NCBI RefSeq assembly: GCF_002295065.1
Contig: NZ_NSGG01000004.1
Span: forward strand, 372,001-436,000
DNA: 64,000 nt
From: Mesorhizobium sp. WSM3859
GTDB taxonomy: Bacteria > Pseudomonadota > Alphaproteobacteria > Rhizobiales > Rhizobiaceae
Direction of reading: 5' to 3'
Shown here in pieces: positions 17,830 through 26,700 of this stretch (its first letter is position 1; each line of letters opens with the position of its first letter). The translations under genes and the position numbers were made by a program. The notes under the pieces are model-generated. The model saw only the letters and a program-made list of their open reading frames with translations. It did not search any database and was not told the origin of the DNA.

Positions 17830-18225
17830 ATGGTGCATTACGCGGACGGAAAACCGCTTGGCGACCTCACGCTGCGCACGCTCGCCATGCCATCCGACGC
17901 CAATGCGGCCGGCGACATCTTCGGCGGCTGGGTGATGGCGCAGATGGACCTTGCCTGCGGCATCCGAGCGGCCGAGCGCGCCAAGGGTCGCGTGGTCACC
18001 GCCGCGGTCAAAGAGATGTCCTTCGCCAAGCCAATGAAGATCGGCGACACGCTCTGCATCTACACCCATGTCGAGCGCGTCGGCCGCACCTCGATGGTGC
18101 TCAAGGTCGAGGCCTGGGCGCAACGCTATCTGTCCGACCTGATGGAAAAGGTCACCCATGCCGATTTCGTCATGGTGGCGCTGGACGGCGAAGGCAAGCC
18201 GAAGCCGGTTCCGGCCGAGAGCTGA
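17830..18225 (+). CDS. acyl-CoA thioesterase (YciA-type hotdog)
   Basis: A 131-residue hotdog-fold thioesterase. It has LRTLAMPSDANAAGDIFGGWVMAQMD, the YciA/BFIT signature with the catalytic Asp, then VTAAVKEMSFAKPMKIGD and the closing THADFVMVALD strand. It hydrolyses acyl-CoA thioesters in the cytoplasm. AAGGA lies 9 bases before the ATG at 17830, which matches family starts; a longer upstream reading is not conserved. It stands alone, divergent from the GMC operon. Confidence 0.93.
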   Translation: MVHYADGKPLGDLTLRTLAMPSDANAAGDIFGGWVMAQMDLACGIRAAERAKGRVVTAAVKEMSFAKPMKIGDTLCIYTHVERVGRTSMVLKVEAWAQRYLSDLMEKVTHADFVMVALDGEGKPKPVPAES

Positions 18226-18339
18226 CAGGCTCCGATTCTCCCAAGCCTGCGCTTTGTAACAATGCTCGCGCCGTAGACGCGCTTCGCGACATCCAATGGT
18301 TGCCTTCGCGGCCCATCTTGAGGTCGCGAGGGGAAAACA

Positions 18340-18543
18340 ATGCGTCAACACATGCTGAACGGCTGGCTCGTGGCAGCCCTTATTGCTTTGGTCTGCCTGC
18401 TTGGCATTACGGCCTACATGGAGGTCAGCAAAGACCTTCCACGCGTCGCCTGCGTGAAGAATCCGAAGGCGATCGACAAGAAGGCCGCGCAGCAGGTGAA
18501 CTGCTCGACGGCGTGCTGCAACACTCCCGCTGTAAGCGCCTGA
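18340..18543 (+). CDS. small single-pass membrane protein
   Basis: A 67-residue protein with one membrane segment (WLVAALIALVCLLGITAYM, residues 9-27) and a short tail with four cysteines (VACVKNPKA, VNCSTACC). GAGGGG lies 7 bases before the ATG. Codon usage is normal for the window. No family is recognised. The vicinal CC and the basic tail on the far side of the membrane might bind a metal or form disulfides; this is a guess. Confidence 0.6.
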   Translation: MRQHMLNGWLVAALIALVCLLGITAYMEVSKDLPRVACVKNPKAIDKKAAQQVNCSTACCNTPAVSA

Positions 18544-18713
18544 TCGATGGCCGGCTAAAGACATTCATCTTTGTCGAGATGGATGCACCCAGACACCTGC
18601 GAGGCCGGCTGCCGAGCCGCGGGAGGTCCGATCAAAGCCGGAAGATACGATAGATCCGGCGCCGAGCCGCACGGGTCATCCAATGGTTCAGAAACCTTTG
18701 AACTACAAGGGCT

Positions 18714-19082
18714 TCAAGCCTGCTGGCTGTCGAATCTCGCCCGCGCTTCGCGGACCCGATTGGTGTTCTTGCGTGCCCATTCGCCAAGCGCGCCGACCGG
18801 CACGAGCAGCTCGTGGCCGAGCTCGGTCAGCTCGTAGTCGACACGCGGGGGAATGGTCGGAAACACTTTGCGCGTGACGAAGCCGTCGCGTTCCAGACCG
18901 CGCAAAGTGGTGGTCAGCATCTTTTGCGAAATACCGCCAACGGCGGCGCGCAATTCATTGAAGCGCAGCGCGCCGTCGCCCAGCTTGCCGACCACGAGAA
19001 CGGTCCATTTGTCGCCGACCCGTTGCAGGATTTCCGACACGGCACGGCAGTCCTCAGTGATATGCGGGTGCCTCAGTAACAA
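18714..19082 (-). CDS. HxlR family transcriptional regulator
   Basis: A 122-residue winged-helix regulator of the HxlR type: CRAVSEILQRVGDKWTVLVV, LRFNELRAAVGGISQKMLTTTLRGLERDGFVTR and YELTELGHELL are the family core. The usual N-terminal Cys near the start of the domain (EDCRAV) is present; in thiol- or quinone-sensing HxlR proteins it is the redox switch. The TTG start is decided by a strong AAGGAGG 7 bases upstream. It is divergent from the FMN reductase gene, which it probably represses through the palindrome at 19130-19146. Confidence 0.92.
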   Translation of the reverse strand: MLLRHPHITEDCRAVSEILQRVGDKWTVLVVGKLGDGALRFNELRAAVGGISQKMLTTTLRGLERDGFVTRKVFPTIPPRVDYELTELGHELLVPVGALGEWARKNTNRVREARARFDSQQA

Positions 19083-19129
19083 AAACGTGCCTCCTTGCGC
19101 GCCAATTTGTCAGTATCACATATAGCGCC

Positions 19130-19146
19130 GGTATCCAAACGATACC
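19130..19146. promoter_or_regulatory. candidate HxlR operator
   Basis: GGTATC-CAAAC-GATACC, a perfect 6-bp inverted repeat with a 5-base centre, lies in the 90-base gap between the divergent HxlR and FMN reductase genes, 27 bases before the reductase ATG. A further GTATCA half-site lies at about 19112. The position suits a repressor of both genes. Confidence 0.5.
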
Positions 19147-19172
19147 AGAAATTCCCGCAAGGAGAGTCCCTT

Positions 19173-19778
19173 ATGTCCAAGCCCAAAATCGCCATTGTCG
19201 TCGGTTCGACGCGCGCCGCCCGCTTCGCCGATGTGCCGACGCAGTGGATCGCCAAGATCGCCAAGGCCCATGCCGATATCGACGTCGAGATCGTCGATCT
19301 GCGCGACTGGCCGCTGCCCTTCTTCGACGAAGTCGCTTCCTCCGCCTGGGCGCCGTCGCAGAATGAAGTGGCGCAGCGCTGGCAGAAGAAGGTCGCCGAG
19401 TTCGACGGCTTCATCTTCACCGCCGCCGAATACAATCACGCGCCGACCGGTGTCTTGAAGAACGCCATCGATTACGCCGCCAATGAATGGAACAAGAAGC
19501 CGGCCGGCTTTGTCGGCTATGGCTCGGTCGGCGGCGCGCGAGCTGTCGAACAGCTCCGTCTGATCGCCGTCGAGCTGCAGATGGCGCCGGTCAAGTCGGC
19601 CGTGCATATCGCCTGGGGCGATTTCCTTGCGGTGCGCCAGGGCGAGAAGAAGCTCGAGGACATCGAGCATCTGAACCAGGCTGCCGCCGCGCTGGTCAAC
19701 GACGTCGCCTGGTGGGCGAAGGTGCTGAAGGCCGCACGCGCCGCCGACGCGATCGCCGGCGAAGCCCAGGCCGCTTGA
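19173..19778 (+). CDS. NADPH-dependent FMN reductase
   Basis: A 201-residue flavodoxin-like FMN reductase (azoreductase/quinone reductase type). It shows IAIVVGSTRAARFADVP for phosphate binding and AAEYNHAPTGVLKNAIDYA, the diagnostic flavin-binding loop of the family, and GYGSVGGARAVEQLR. It reduces quinones or flavins with NAD(P)H. AAGGAGAG precedes the ATG at 19173. The divergent HxlR gene suggests induction by quinones or electrophiles. A clear terminator follows. Confidence 0.93.
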   Translation: MSKPKIAIVVGSTRAARFADVPTQWIAKIAKAHADIDVEIVDLRDWPLPFFDEVASSAWAPSQNEVAQRWQKKVAEFDGFIFTAAEYNHAPTGVLKNAIDYAANEWNKKPAGFVGYGSVGGARAVEQLRLIAVELQMAPVKSAVHIAWGDFLAVRQGEKKLEDIEHLNQAAAALVNDVAWWAKVLKAARAADAIAGEAQAA

Positions 19779-19808
19779 ACGGTCGATAGAGTTTATCCTC
19801 CCAGTGGG

Positions 19809-19838
19809 AAAAGGGGCGGCGCCAGAGCCGCCCCTTTT
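19809..19838 (+). terminator. intrinsic terminator after the FMN reductase gene
   Basis: A 12-bp perfect stem (AAAAGGGGCGGC at 19809-19820 with GCCGCCCCTTTT at 19827-19838) with a 6-base loop, ending in TTTTC. It lies 30 bases after the stop and works in principle in both directions. Confidence 0.85.
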
Positions 19839-19976
19839 CAATTTGCGGGAACCCAAGCTGCCTGCTTTGCTTGGTCCCGACCACGTCTTGGCGGTCACTT
19901 GACCGCCCGGAACGGTGCGCTAGGTGCAGGTCCGAATCCGCCGAAGACGAAGACGGTGCAGTCGTGGAGGAGCGGA

Positions 19977-20342
19977 ATGCCTTGGCTTGGCAGATGGCGT
20001 AATCAGTATGGGTCAATCCTCGACATAACCGGCGAGGAGGGCGGCCGGATCGAAGGCAAGTTTCGCACGGCGCTCGAAGACAGCAGCTTCTATGGACAGA
20101 CCGTGCCGGTATCCGGCATCGCGCATGGGGATGTGATTGGAGTGACGGCCGCCGGCGAGGGTACGGCCGGCCCGGCCGCGGTGAGCTACACCGGCATATT
20201 GCGGGACGGCAAGCTGGAGACGATGTGGTTGACGGTGGCGGGCAGCACCATCACCGGCAAGGAGGGCGAAACCGCTTCCCGCAAGCAGGTCGGAACCTGG
20301 CGTGCCTTTGGGACCAGCCTCGACACCTTCGTCCGAGAATAG
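19977..20342 (+). CDS. avidin/streptavidin family protein
   Basis: A 121-residue protein that aligns by eye with streptavidin over its whole length: WLGRWRNQYGSILDIT matches the first strand (streptavidin W21, N23, S27), then GRIEGKF, SYTGIL, TMWLTV (W108), GTWRAF (W120) and SLDTFVR (D128). Several other biotin contacts differ: Y43 is F, W79 aligns with A, S88 with A, T90 with V and W92 with Y. There is no signal peptide, unlike most bacterial avidins. GGAGGAGCGGA directly precedes the ATG. Biotin binding is therefore uncertain; a related ligand or weak binding is possible. Relatives such as rhizavidin and bradavidin are known from rhizobia. Confidence 0.85.
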   Translation: MPWLGRWRNQYGSILDITGEEGGRIEGKFRTALEDSSFYGQTVPVSGIAHGDVIGVTAAGEGTAGPAAVSYTGILRDGKLETMWLTVAGSTITGKEGETASRKQVGTWRAFGTSLDTFVRE

Positions 20343-20409
20343 CGACAGCCAGCGGACACCAGGGCCGCTCACGAGTTCGTGTCGGGCGATTCCAAATCTC
20401 CGCCGCAGC

Positions 20410-20453
20410 GTGACTTGCATTATGCAACTAACTTAGTTATCTGTGACTTGCAT
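20410..20453. promoter_or_regulatory. operator region of the HxlR-EmrAB operon
   Basis: The 11-mer GTGACTTGCAT occurs twice, at 20410-20420 and 20443-20453, 33 bases apart (three helical turns). Between them lie two overlapping near-perfect palindromes, TTGCAT-T-ATGCAA (20415-20427) and AACTAA-C-TTAGTT. They lie 20-60 bases before the regulator start and are the likely sites for self-repression. Confidence 0.6.
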
Positions 20454-20473
20454 ATTGAAAGTGAGTCACGAGA

Positions 20474-21022
20474 ATGGTTGCCAGGACGAGCTTCGAAACG
20501 CGCCCATGCCCCATCGCGCGCAGCCTCGACGAGGTCGGCGAGTGGTGGAGCATCCTTTTGCTGCGCGACGCCTTCCAGGGCCTCACGCGCTTCGACCAGT
20601 TCCAGAAGAGCCTGGATATCGCGCCCAACATCCTGACGCGGCGGCTGAACAGCCTGGTCGAGCGAGGGCTGTTCGAGAAGCACGCCTACTGCGAGCGGCC
20701 GCTTCGACATGAATATGTGCTGACCGCCAAGGCTCGCGATTTCCGGCCGGTGCTTCTTTCGCTGCTTGCCTGGGGCAACAAACATCTGGCGCCCGAGGGG
20801 CCGAGCCTGGTCGTGGTGGACAAGGCGGACGGGCGCTGGGCCGAGCCGGTCCTGGTCGACCGGGAGACCGGCAGGGAGCTGGACGGTGGCGGCTTTGCCA
20901 TGGCGACAGCCCCGATGGCCACCGACCGAATGCGGCAGCGCTATCGTTTCAGCACCGAAGGTTCGGGCCTTCCGCTGGTCGAGAATAGCCATTGCTGCCA
21001 GGAAGAGGCGCGAAGGAGATGA
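20474..21022 (+). CDS. HxlR family transcriptional regulator of the efflux operon
   Basis: A 182-residue regulator. The N-terminal half is the HxlR winged helix (CPIARSLDEVGEWWSILLLRDAF, FQKSLDIAPNILTRRLNSLVERGLFEK, HEYVLTAKARDF). The C-terminal half is an extension of about 75 residues seen in some family members, and ends with a vicinal Cys pair (SHCCQEE). The conserved Cys of the domain is present. Its stop overlaps the start of the EmrA-like gene (ATGA), so the regulator and pump are translationally coupled. It probably senses a toxic compound exported by the pump. Confidence 0.92.
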   Translation: MVARTSFETRPCPIARSLDEVGEWWSILLLRDAFQGLTRFDQFQKSLDIAPNILTRRLNSLVERGLFEKHAYCERPLRHEYVLTAKARDFRPVLLSLLAWGNKHLAPEGPSLVVVDKADGRWAEPVLVDRETGRELDGGGFAMATAPMATDRMRQRYRFSTEGSGLPLVENSHCCQEEARRR

Positions 21023-22113
21023 ACAAGGTTCTTTCCCCGGCCGAATTGCAGACCACGGTCGTTGATCTTCCGAAACCAGCCAGGAAGCGGCGCAAGCCGC
21101 TGCTGCTCGGCGCCGCGCTGATCGCGATCGCTGGCGCCGGTTGGTATGGCTTCGAGTGGTGGCAGGCCAATCGCTTCCTGGTGACGACGGATGACGCCTA
21201 TGTCGGCGGTAATGTCACGCCGCTTGCGCCGCGCGTCGCCGGCCATATCGACCAGGTGCTCGTCGAGGACAATCAGCATGTCACCGCCGGCCAGCCGATC
21301 ATCCGCATCGACGACAGGCCGTTCAAGGCGGCGCTGGAGCGCGCGCAGGCGTCGGTGCAGCAGAAGCAGTCGGCGCTCGACAATCTGCGTGCCCAGATCT
21401 CGCTGCAGAACTCGCTGATCGAGCAGGCCGGCGCCGATCTCGAGGCCAAGAGCGCCGCCGCGGCGTTCACCGCACAGGACGCCAAGCGCTACGCGGTTCT
21501 TGCCAGCGCCAGGACCGGGTCGCAGCAGGATGCCCAGAAGAGCGCCGCAGCCGACGGCCAGGCGCAGGCCTCCGTCGCCGCCGCGCGGGCGGCGCTCGCG
21601 GCGTCGCGACAACAGCTCGACGTCCTCAACACCCAGATTTCGGAAGCGACGGCGGAAGTAGCTGCCGCCAAGGCGGATCTCGATACCGCCCAATTGGATC
21701 TCGGCTTCACGGAAATCCGCTCGCCGGTCGACGGCATCGTCGGCAACAGGCTGGCGCAGGTCGGCACCTATGTCTCGCCGGGCAGCTACCTTTTGACAAT
21801 CGTTCCTGCCTCGGGCCTGTGGGTCGACGCCAATTTCAAGGAAGACCAGTTGCGCGCAATGGCCGATGGCCAGGCGGCGACCGTCTATGCCGATATCGCC
21901 CCCGACCGGCCGCTCAAGGGCCATGTGACCAGCCTGGGGCCGGCCACGGGGGCGATCTTCAGCGTCATCCCGCCGCAGAACGCGACCGGCAATTTCACCA
22001 AGATCGTGCAGCGGGTGCCGGTGAGGATCGCGATCGACGCCGATCAGGCGGGCAAGGTGGCGCTGCGGCCCGGCCTGTCGACGGTGGTCACGGTCGACAC
22101 CGGGTCGCATTGA
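21019..22113 (+). CDS. HlyD/EmrA family membrane fusion protein
   Basis: A 364-residue periplasmic adaptor with a short cytoplasmic N-terminus, one membrane anchor (LLLGAALIAIAGAGWYGF, about residues 28-45) and the EmrA features: TTDDAYVGGNVTPLAPRVAGHI lipoyl half, a long coiled-coil hairpin rich in Ala/Gln (residues 105-220), and DLGFTEIRSPVDGIVGNRLAQVG for the second lipoyl half and barrel. It bridges the MFS pump to an outer-membrane channel. It overlaps the HxlR gene by 4 bases and is followed 7 bases later by the pump gene. Confidence 0.95.
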   Translation: MNKVLSPAELQTTVVDLPKPARKRRKPLLLGAALIAIAGAGWYGFEWWQANRFLVTTDDAYVGGNVTPLAPRVAGHIDQVLVEDNQHVTAGQPIIRIDDRPFKAALERAQASVQQKQSALDNLRAQISLQNSLIEQAGADLEAKSAAAAFTAQDAKRYAVLASARTGSQQDAQKSAAADGQAQASVAAARAALAASRQQLDVLNTQISEATAEVAAAKADLDTAQLDLGFTEIRSPVDGIVGNRLAQVGTYVSPGSYLLTIVPASGLWVDANFKEDQLRAMADGQAATVYADIAPDRPLKGHVTSLGPATGAIFSVIPPQNATGNFTKIVQRVPVRIAIDADQAGKVALRPGLSTVVTVDTGSH

Positions 22114-22120
22114 GGGCGCC

Positions 22121-23683
22121 ATGTCAGCGCCGGCCGCCCCGCAATCGTTCATCGCCAGCATCCTGCCGTTCATGGTGATGTGCGTGGGGATGTTCATTGC
22201 GCTGCTCGACATCCAGATCGTCGCCTCCTCGCTGCAGGATATCGGCGGCGGCCTGTCGGCCGCGCAGGACCAGATCGGCTGGGTCCAGACCTCCTATCTG
22301 GTGGCGGAGATCATCGTCATCCCACTGTCGGGCTGGCTGACGCGCGTCTTCTCGACGAGGTGGCTCTTCACCATCTCGGCCGCCGGCTTCACGCTGGCGA
22401 GCATGCTGTGCGGGTTTGCCTGGAACATCGAAAGCATGATCGTTTTCAGGGCGCTGCAAGGGCTGCTCGGCGCCTCGATGATCCCGACGGTGTTCACCTC
22501 GTCCTTCCATTATTTCCAGGGCCCGAGGCGCGTCTATGCCGCCGCCGTCGTCGGCAGCATCGCTTCGATCGCGCCGACGCTGGGGCCGGTCATCGGCGGC
22601 TGGATCACCGACACGTTGAACTGGCACTGGCTGTTCTACGTCAACGTCGTCCCCGGGGTGGTCATCACGATCCTCGTTGCGCTGCTGGTCAAGATCGACA
22701 AGGGCGATCTGTCGCTGCTGAAGGGCGCGGATTATATCGGCATGGCGCTGATGGCGGTCAGCCTCGGCACGGCGGAATATGTGCTGGAGGAAGGCTCGCG
22801 CTGGAACTGGTTCGATGACGCCACGATCCGCAACGGCGCCGTCGTCGCCGTGGTCACGCTCATCCTGTTCGTCGTGCGCAGCCTGACCTATGCGCAGCCG
22901 GTGGTGGATTTCCGCGCCTTCGGCAACCGCAATTTCGCCATCGGCTGCTTTCTCTCCTTCATCACCGGCATCGGCATCTTCGCCACGATCTATCTGACGC
23001 CGCTGTTTCTCGGCTATGTGCGCGGCTACAACGCGCTTGAAACGGGGCTGGCGGTGTTTTCGACCGGCGTCGCCTCGTTGGTCGGCGTTCCGGTCTACAT
23101 CTTCCTTGCCAAGCGCTTCGACACGCGCTGGCTGATGATGTTCGGCCTGGCCTCCTTCGGCGCCTCGATGTGGAGTTTTTCCGCCATCACCAGCCAGTGG
23201 GGCTCTGCCGAGCTTCTCCTGCCGCAGATCTTTCGCGGCTTCCCGCAGGTCTTCGCCGTGGCGCCCAGCGTCAATCTCGGGCTCGGCAGCCTGCCGCCCG
23301 AACGGCTGAAATATGCCAGCGGCCTGTTCAACACCATGCGCAATCTCGGCGGCGCGGTCGGCATCGCCATCTGCGGCGCGATTCTCAACAACCGCACCAA
23401 TTTCAATTTCCTGACGATCGCTTCGCATCTGACGCCGCAGAACGAGGCGGCCATGCACCTCGTCGACAACGTTGCGCAGCGTTACGGCCAGTTGCCCGGC
23501 GCCATCGATGATGGCCACGCCGCGGCGCTGAAGCAGCTCTGGCAGCTCGCCTATCGCGAAGCTTCCACCATGGCCTATGCGGACGCGTTCCTGGTGATCA
23601 TGGTGGCATTCGTCATCGCCACCGCGCTGGTGCCATTCCTGCGCAACGTGACGCCGAAGGCGCCGCCGCCGGACGCGCATTGA
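22121..23683 (+). CDS. DHA2 family MFS multidrug transporter (EmrB type)
   Basis: A 520-residue 14-helix drug:proton antiporter. It shows the N-terminal LDIQIVASSLQDIGGGL motif, WVQTSYLVAEIIVIPLSGWLTRVF, FRALQGLLGASMIPTVF and GPVIGGWITDTLNWHWLFYVNVVPG (motif C), all typical of EmrB. With the EmrA-like adaptor it should export hydrophobic toxins, probably through TolC. Expression is probably controlled by the upstream HxlR protein. It converges with the autotransporter gene. Confidence 0.95.
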   Translation: MSAPAAPQSFIASILPFMVMCVGMFIALLDIQIVASSLQDIGGGLSAAQDQIGWVQTSYLVAEIIVIPLSGWLTRVFSTRWLFTISAAGFTLASMLCGFAWNIESMIVFRALQGLLGASMIPTVFTSSFHYFQGPRRVYAAAVVGSIASIAPTLGPVIGGWITDTLNWHWLFYVNVVPGVVITILVALLVKIDKGDLSLLKGADYIGMALMAVSLGTAEYVLEEGSRWNWFDDATIRNGAVVAVVTLILFVVRSLTYAQPVVDFRAFGNRNFAIGCFLSFITGIGIFATIYLTPLFLGYVRGYNALETGLAVFSTGVASLVGVPVYIFLAKRFDTRWLMMFGLASFGASMWSFSAITSQWGSAELLLPQIFRGFPQVFAVAPSVNLGLGSLPPERLKYASGLFNTMRNLGGAVGIAICGAILNNRTNFNFLTIASHLTPQNEAAMHLVDNVAQRYGQLPGAIDDGHAAALKQLWQLAYREASTMAYADAFLVIMVAFVIATALVPFLRNVTPKAPPPDAH

Positions 23684-23720
23684 TAAGGCCGGAAGCGGCA
23701 GCGAGTGGCCGCGACGGCAT

Positions 23721-26700
23721 CTACCACTTCATGCTGAAGCCGACGGAGCCGCCGAAGGCATGACTGTCGCCGAAATCCTCCAGGCTGGTGCGCGCCAGCA
23801 ACTCGCCATGGACGGAATAGCGATCGTCGGCCCAGCTCAGCGAGCCGCCGACGCCGAGGCCGCCCCAAAGCTGCTGCGGCTTGCTGGTCAGCCTGGTGCC
23901 GGAGACGTCGACATCGGTGCCGTCGAGGAAGTCGTAATAGAGATTGGCGATGCCATAGACATGCGAGCGGCTCGACTCGCCCGCGCTGCCCTTCCACTCG
24001 CTTTCATAGTCGGTGGAGAGGCCGAGGCGGCCGATCAGGCTGTCGCTGCTGCCGTTGGAGACCAGCGCGCCATAGGGATCGGTGAAAGTGTCGAAGTCGA
24101 CCGAGGCGTAGGAGAGCTGCGCCTGCGGCGTCAGCGACCAGTTGCCCGCGAGCGCGATCTTCCGCCCGGCCTCGATGCCGAGGCCGTAGCCGAAGCCGTT
24201 GTTGCCGTCGGCAAGTTTCTTGCCGAGCGTGGCGGAAGAGAGATCGCTGTCGAACCAGGTGAGCTCGGCCTGGGTGTCGACATAAAAGCCGTTCTTGCCA
24301 TACCAGGTCAGCGTGCCGCCGAAGCCATAGCCGGTTGCGTCGATCGAGCCGGTGCCGAAGGACGAGGAGACGTCCGATTTCACCGTCCCGTAGTGGACGG
24401 TGAGACCGCCGACCAGCATGCCGGAGGCGGTCTCGGAGAGCAGCATGTCGAGGCCGGCCTGCAGGCGCCACAGATCGGCGTCATAATCGGTGCCGGTGGT
24501 GCTCGTGCCCGGCTCGAATTCGCTGTGCGAGGCCTCGAGGCGCCCCCAGACGGGGTTGCCGCCTTGGATGCCGTCACCTGCCGCCGATTGCGCCTCGCCG
24601 CCCCACGAACGGTTGCCGATGCGCTGCTGCAGCGTGCCAAGCTGGGTGAAGCTCTGCAGCACGCCAGCATAGGCCTCGTAGACCGGCACGGCGGGCGAAT
24701 AAAGCGGTGAGGTCGGGCCGCCCGGATCGACGGGATTGATCAGCGCCGAGCGCAGATACCAGTCGCCGTCGGCCGGGGTGCTGACGCCGTTCTGGTAGAG
24801 CCGGTAGGCATAGGCGCCGGCCACCACCGCCTGGTCGCCCTGGAAGACATAGTCGCCCTGCAGGTTGAAGGTGCCGGTGGAGACGCCGCCGACATCGACG
24901 ATCTTGATGCCGTCGACGGTCTGCGCGCCGCCGCCACCGAGGCCGATCACCTTGATGTTGGCGGTTCCGGATGTGTTGCCAGTGATGATGAGCTTGTCGG
25001 TGGAAGAAGCATCGCCGTCGAGCATTGCTTCGATCTCGACCGTGCCGCCGGCGCCGGTGAAATTGCCCTGGATAGTCAACTGGCCGATCGAGTTGCCGGG
25101 CGCGATGACGCCGCCGGTCTGCAGCGTCGTCGACCCCACCGTGCCGTTGCCGCCGAGCGCGCCGCCATTGAGGATGGTCACCGCGGAGTTGGCGAGCGAG
25201 CCATTGACCGAGAGCTTGCCGGCCCCGATCGTCGTGGCGCCGCTGAGCGTGTTGGTGCCGGTGAGATTGAGATTGCCGCTCCCTATCTTGGTCAGCGTGC
25301 CGGTGCCGGAGATAACGCCGGAGAAGGTGGCATCGGCCGGCTGGTCAAAGACCAAAGCCGCGTTATCAAGAATGTCGCCGGTGCCGAAGCTCGTCGCCTG
25401 GCCGATCAGCGTGCCGGTCGAGATCGTCGTGCCGCCGCTGTAGGTGTTCGCGCCGGAAAGCACGAGCGTGCCGGTATCGGTCTTCACCAGACCGCCGCTT
25501 CCGGCGATCTGCGAGGCGATTGTTGCCGTCACGCCGGCGTCGGTCCTGATCGTCGTGGCGGCAGTGTTGGTGGTGAGCGTGTCGCCGTCGATCACATAGC
25601 CGTCGGTCATGAACTGCATGCCGGTGAAGCCGACCGTGCCGGCGGAATCGTCGACCGTGACGGTGCCGGCCTGACCGGCGAACACCGCGAAATCCTGACC
25701 CCACTTGCCGTTGATCGCGCCGTCGGCTTCCGTCCAGTTGCGGTTCGTCGCATCCCACACGCCGTCACCGCCGTTGATCACGCCGTTGTCGTGCAGCCCT
25801 GTATTGCCGCCGTCCCAGAAGCCCAGGGTTACCCCGGCCGTAGAGATCAGGTTGACCTGTCCGTTGATTGTGGTCTGGATGAAGAGATCGCTCGCGGCGA
25901 CGGGCGTGGTCCCGAACTCAAGCCCGTTGTCCGTCAACGCACCGCCGTAGTTCATGAGCCGGTAGACGCCGGGGCCGAAGCCGCCGACGTCGGTGATGTT
26001 CAGCGTGCCGTCGAGGGTGAGATCACCGTTGACCACGATCAAGTCGTTGACGCCGTTGCCGACCGTCCCGGCAACGCCGAGCTCGTAGTCGAGATTCGCG
26101 CCTGCGTTGAGCGTCAGCGAACCGACTGTGAGCGTGCCGGGGCTGTCGCCCGGCGCGATTGTGCCATCCACCGTCACCAGCCCCGCGATCGTTCCCACGC
26201 CCGACAGGGTGCCGGAACTGTTGACGCTGACGGCTGTATTGCCGAGCGAGCCATCGACCCGCAACACGCCTGCATCGACCGTCGTCGCCCCGGTATAGGT
26301 GCTCGTGCCTGACAAGGTCAGCGTGCCGGTGCCGGTCTTGGTGAAAAGGCCGCTGCCGCTGATGGTGCCCGTCAGGCCAAGGTTCGCATCCGTCTGGAAC
26401 GTGCCGTTGCCGGTCAGGGCGACATTGCGGCTGCTGGTGAAGGCGGAGGTCGTCTGCAGCGTGCCGCCGTTGAAGGTCAGGCTGCCGGGAGCAGCGCCGA
26501 GATTGGTGTCGGCGGAGACCGAAAGCACGCCGTTGGAGATCGTGGTCCCGCCGGTATAGGTGTTGGCTCCGGTGAGTATGGTCGTGCCGGCGCCGATCTG
26601 GTTCACCGCGCCGCTGCCGGAGATGAGGCCTGCATAGGTGTAGGTGTCGGAGCGGTCGAAGGCGAGCGTGCCGTTGTTGATGACGTCGCCGAGGATTGAG

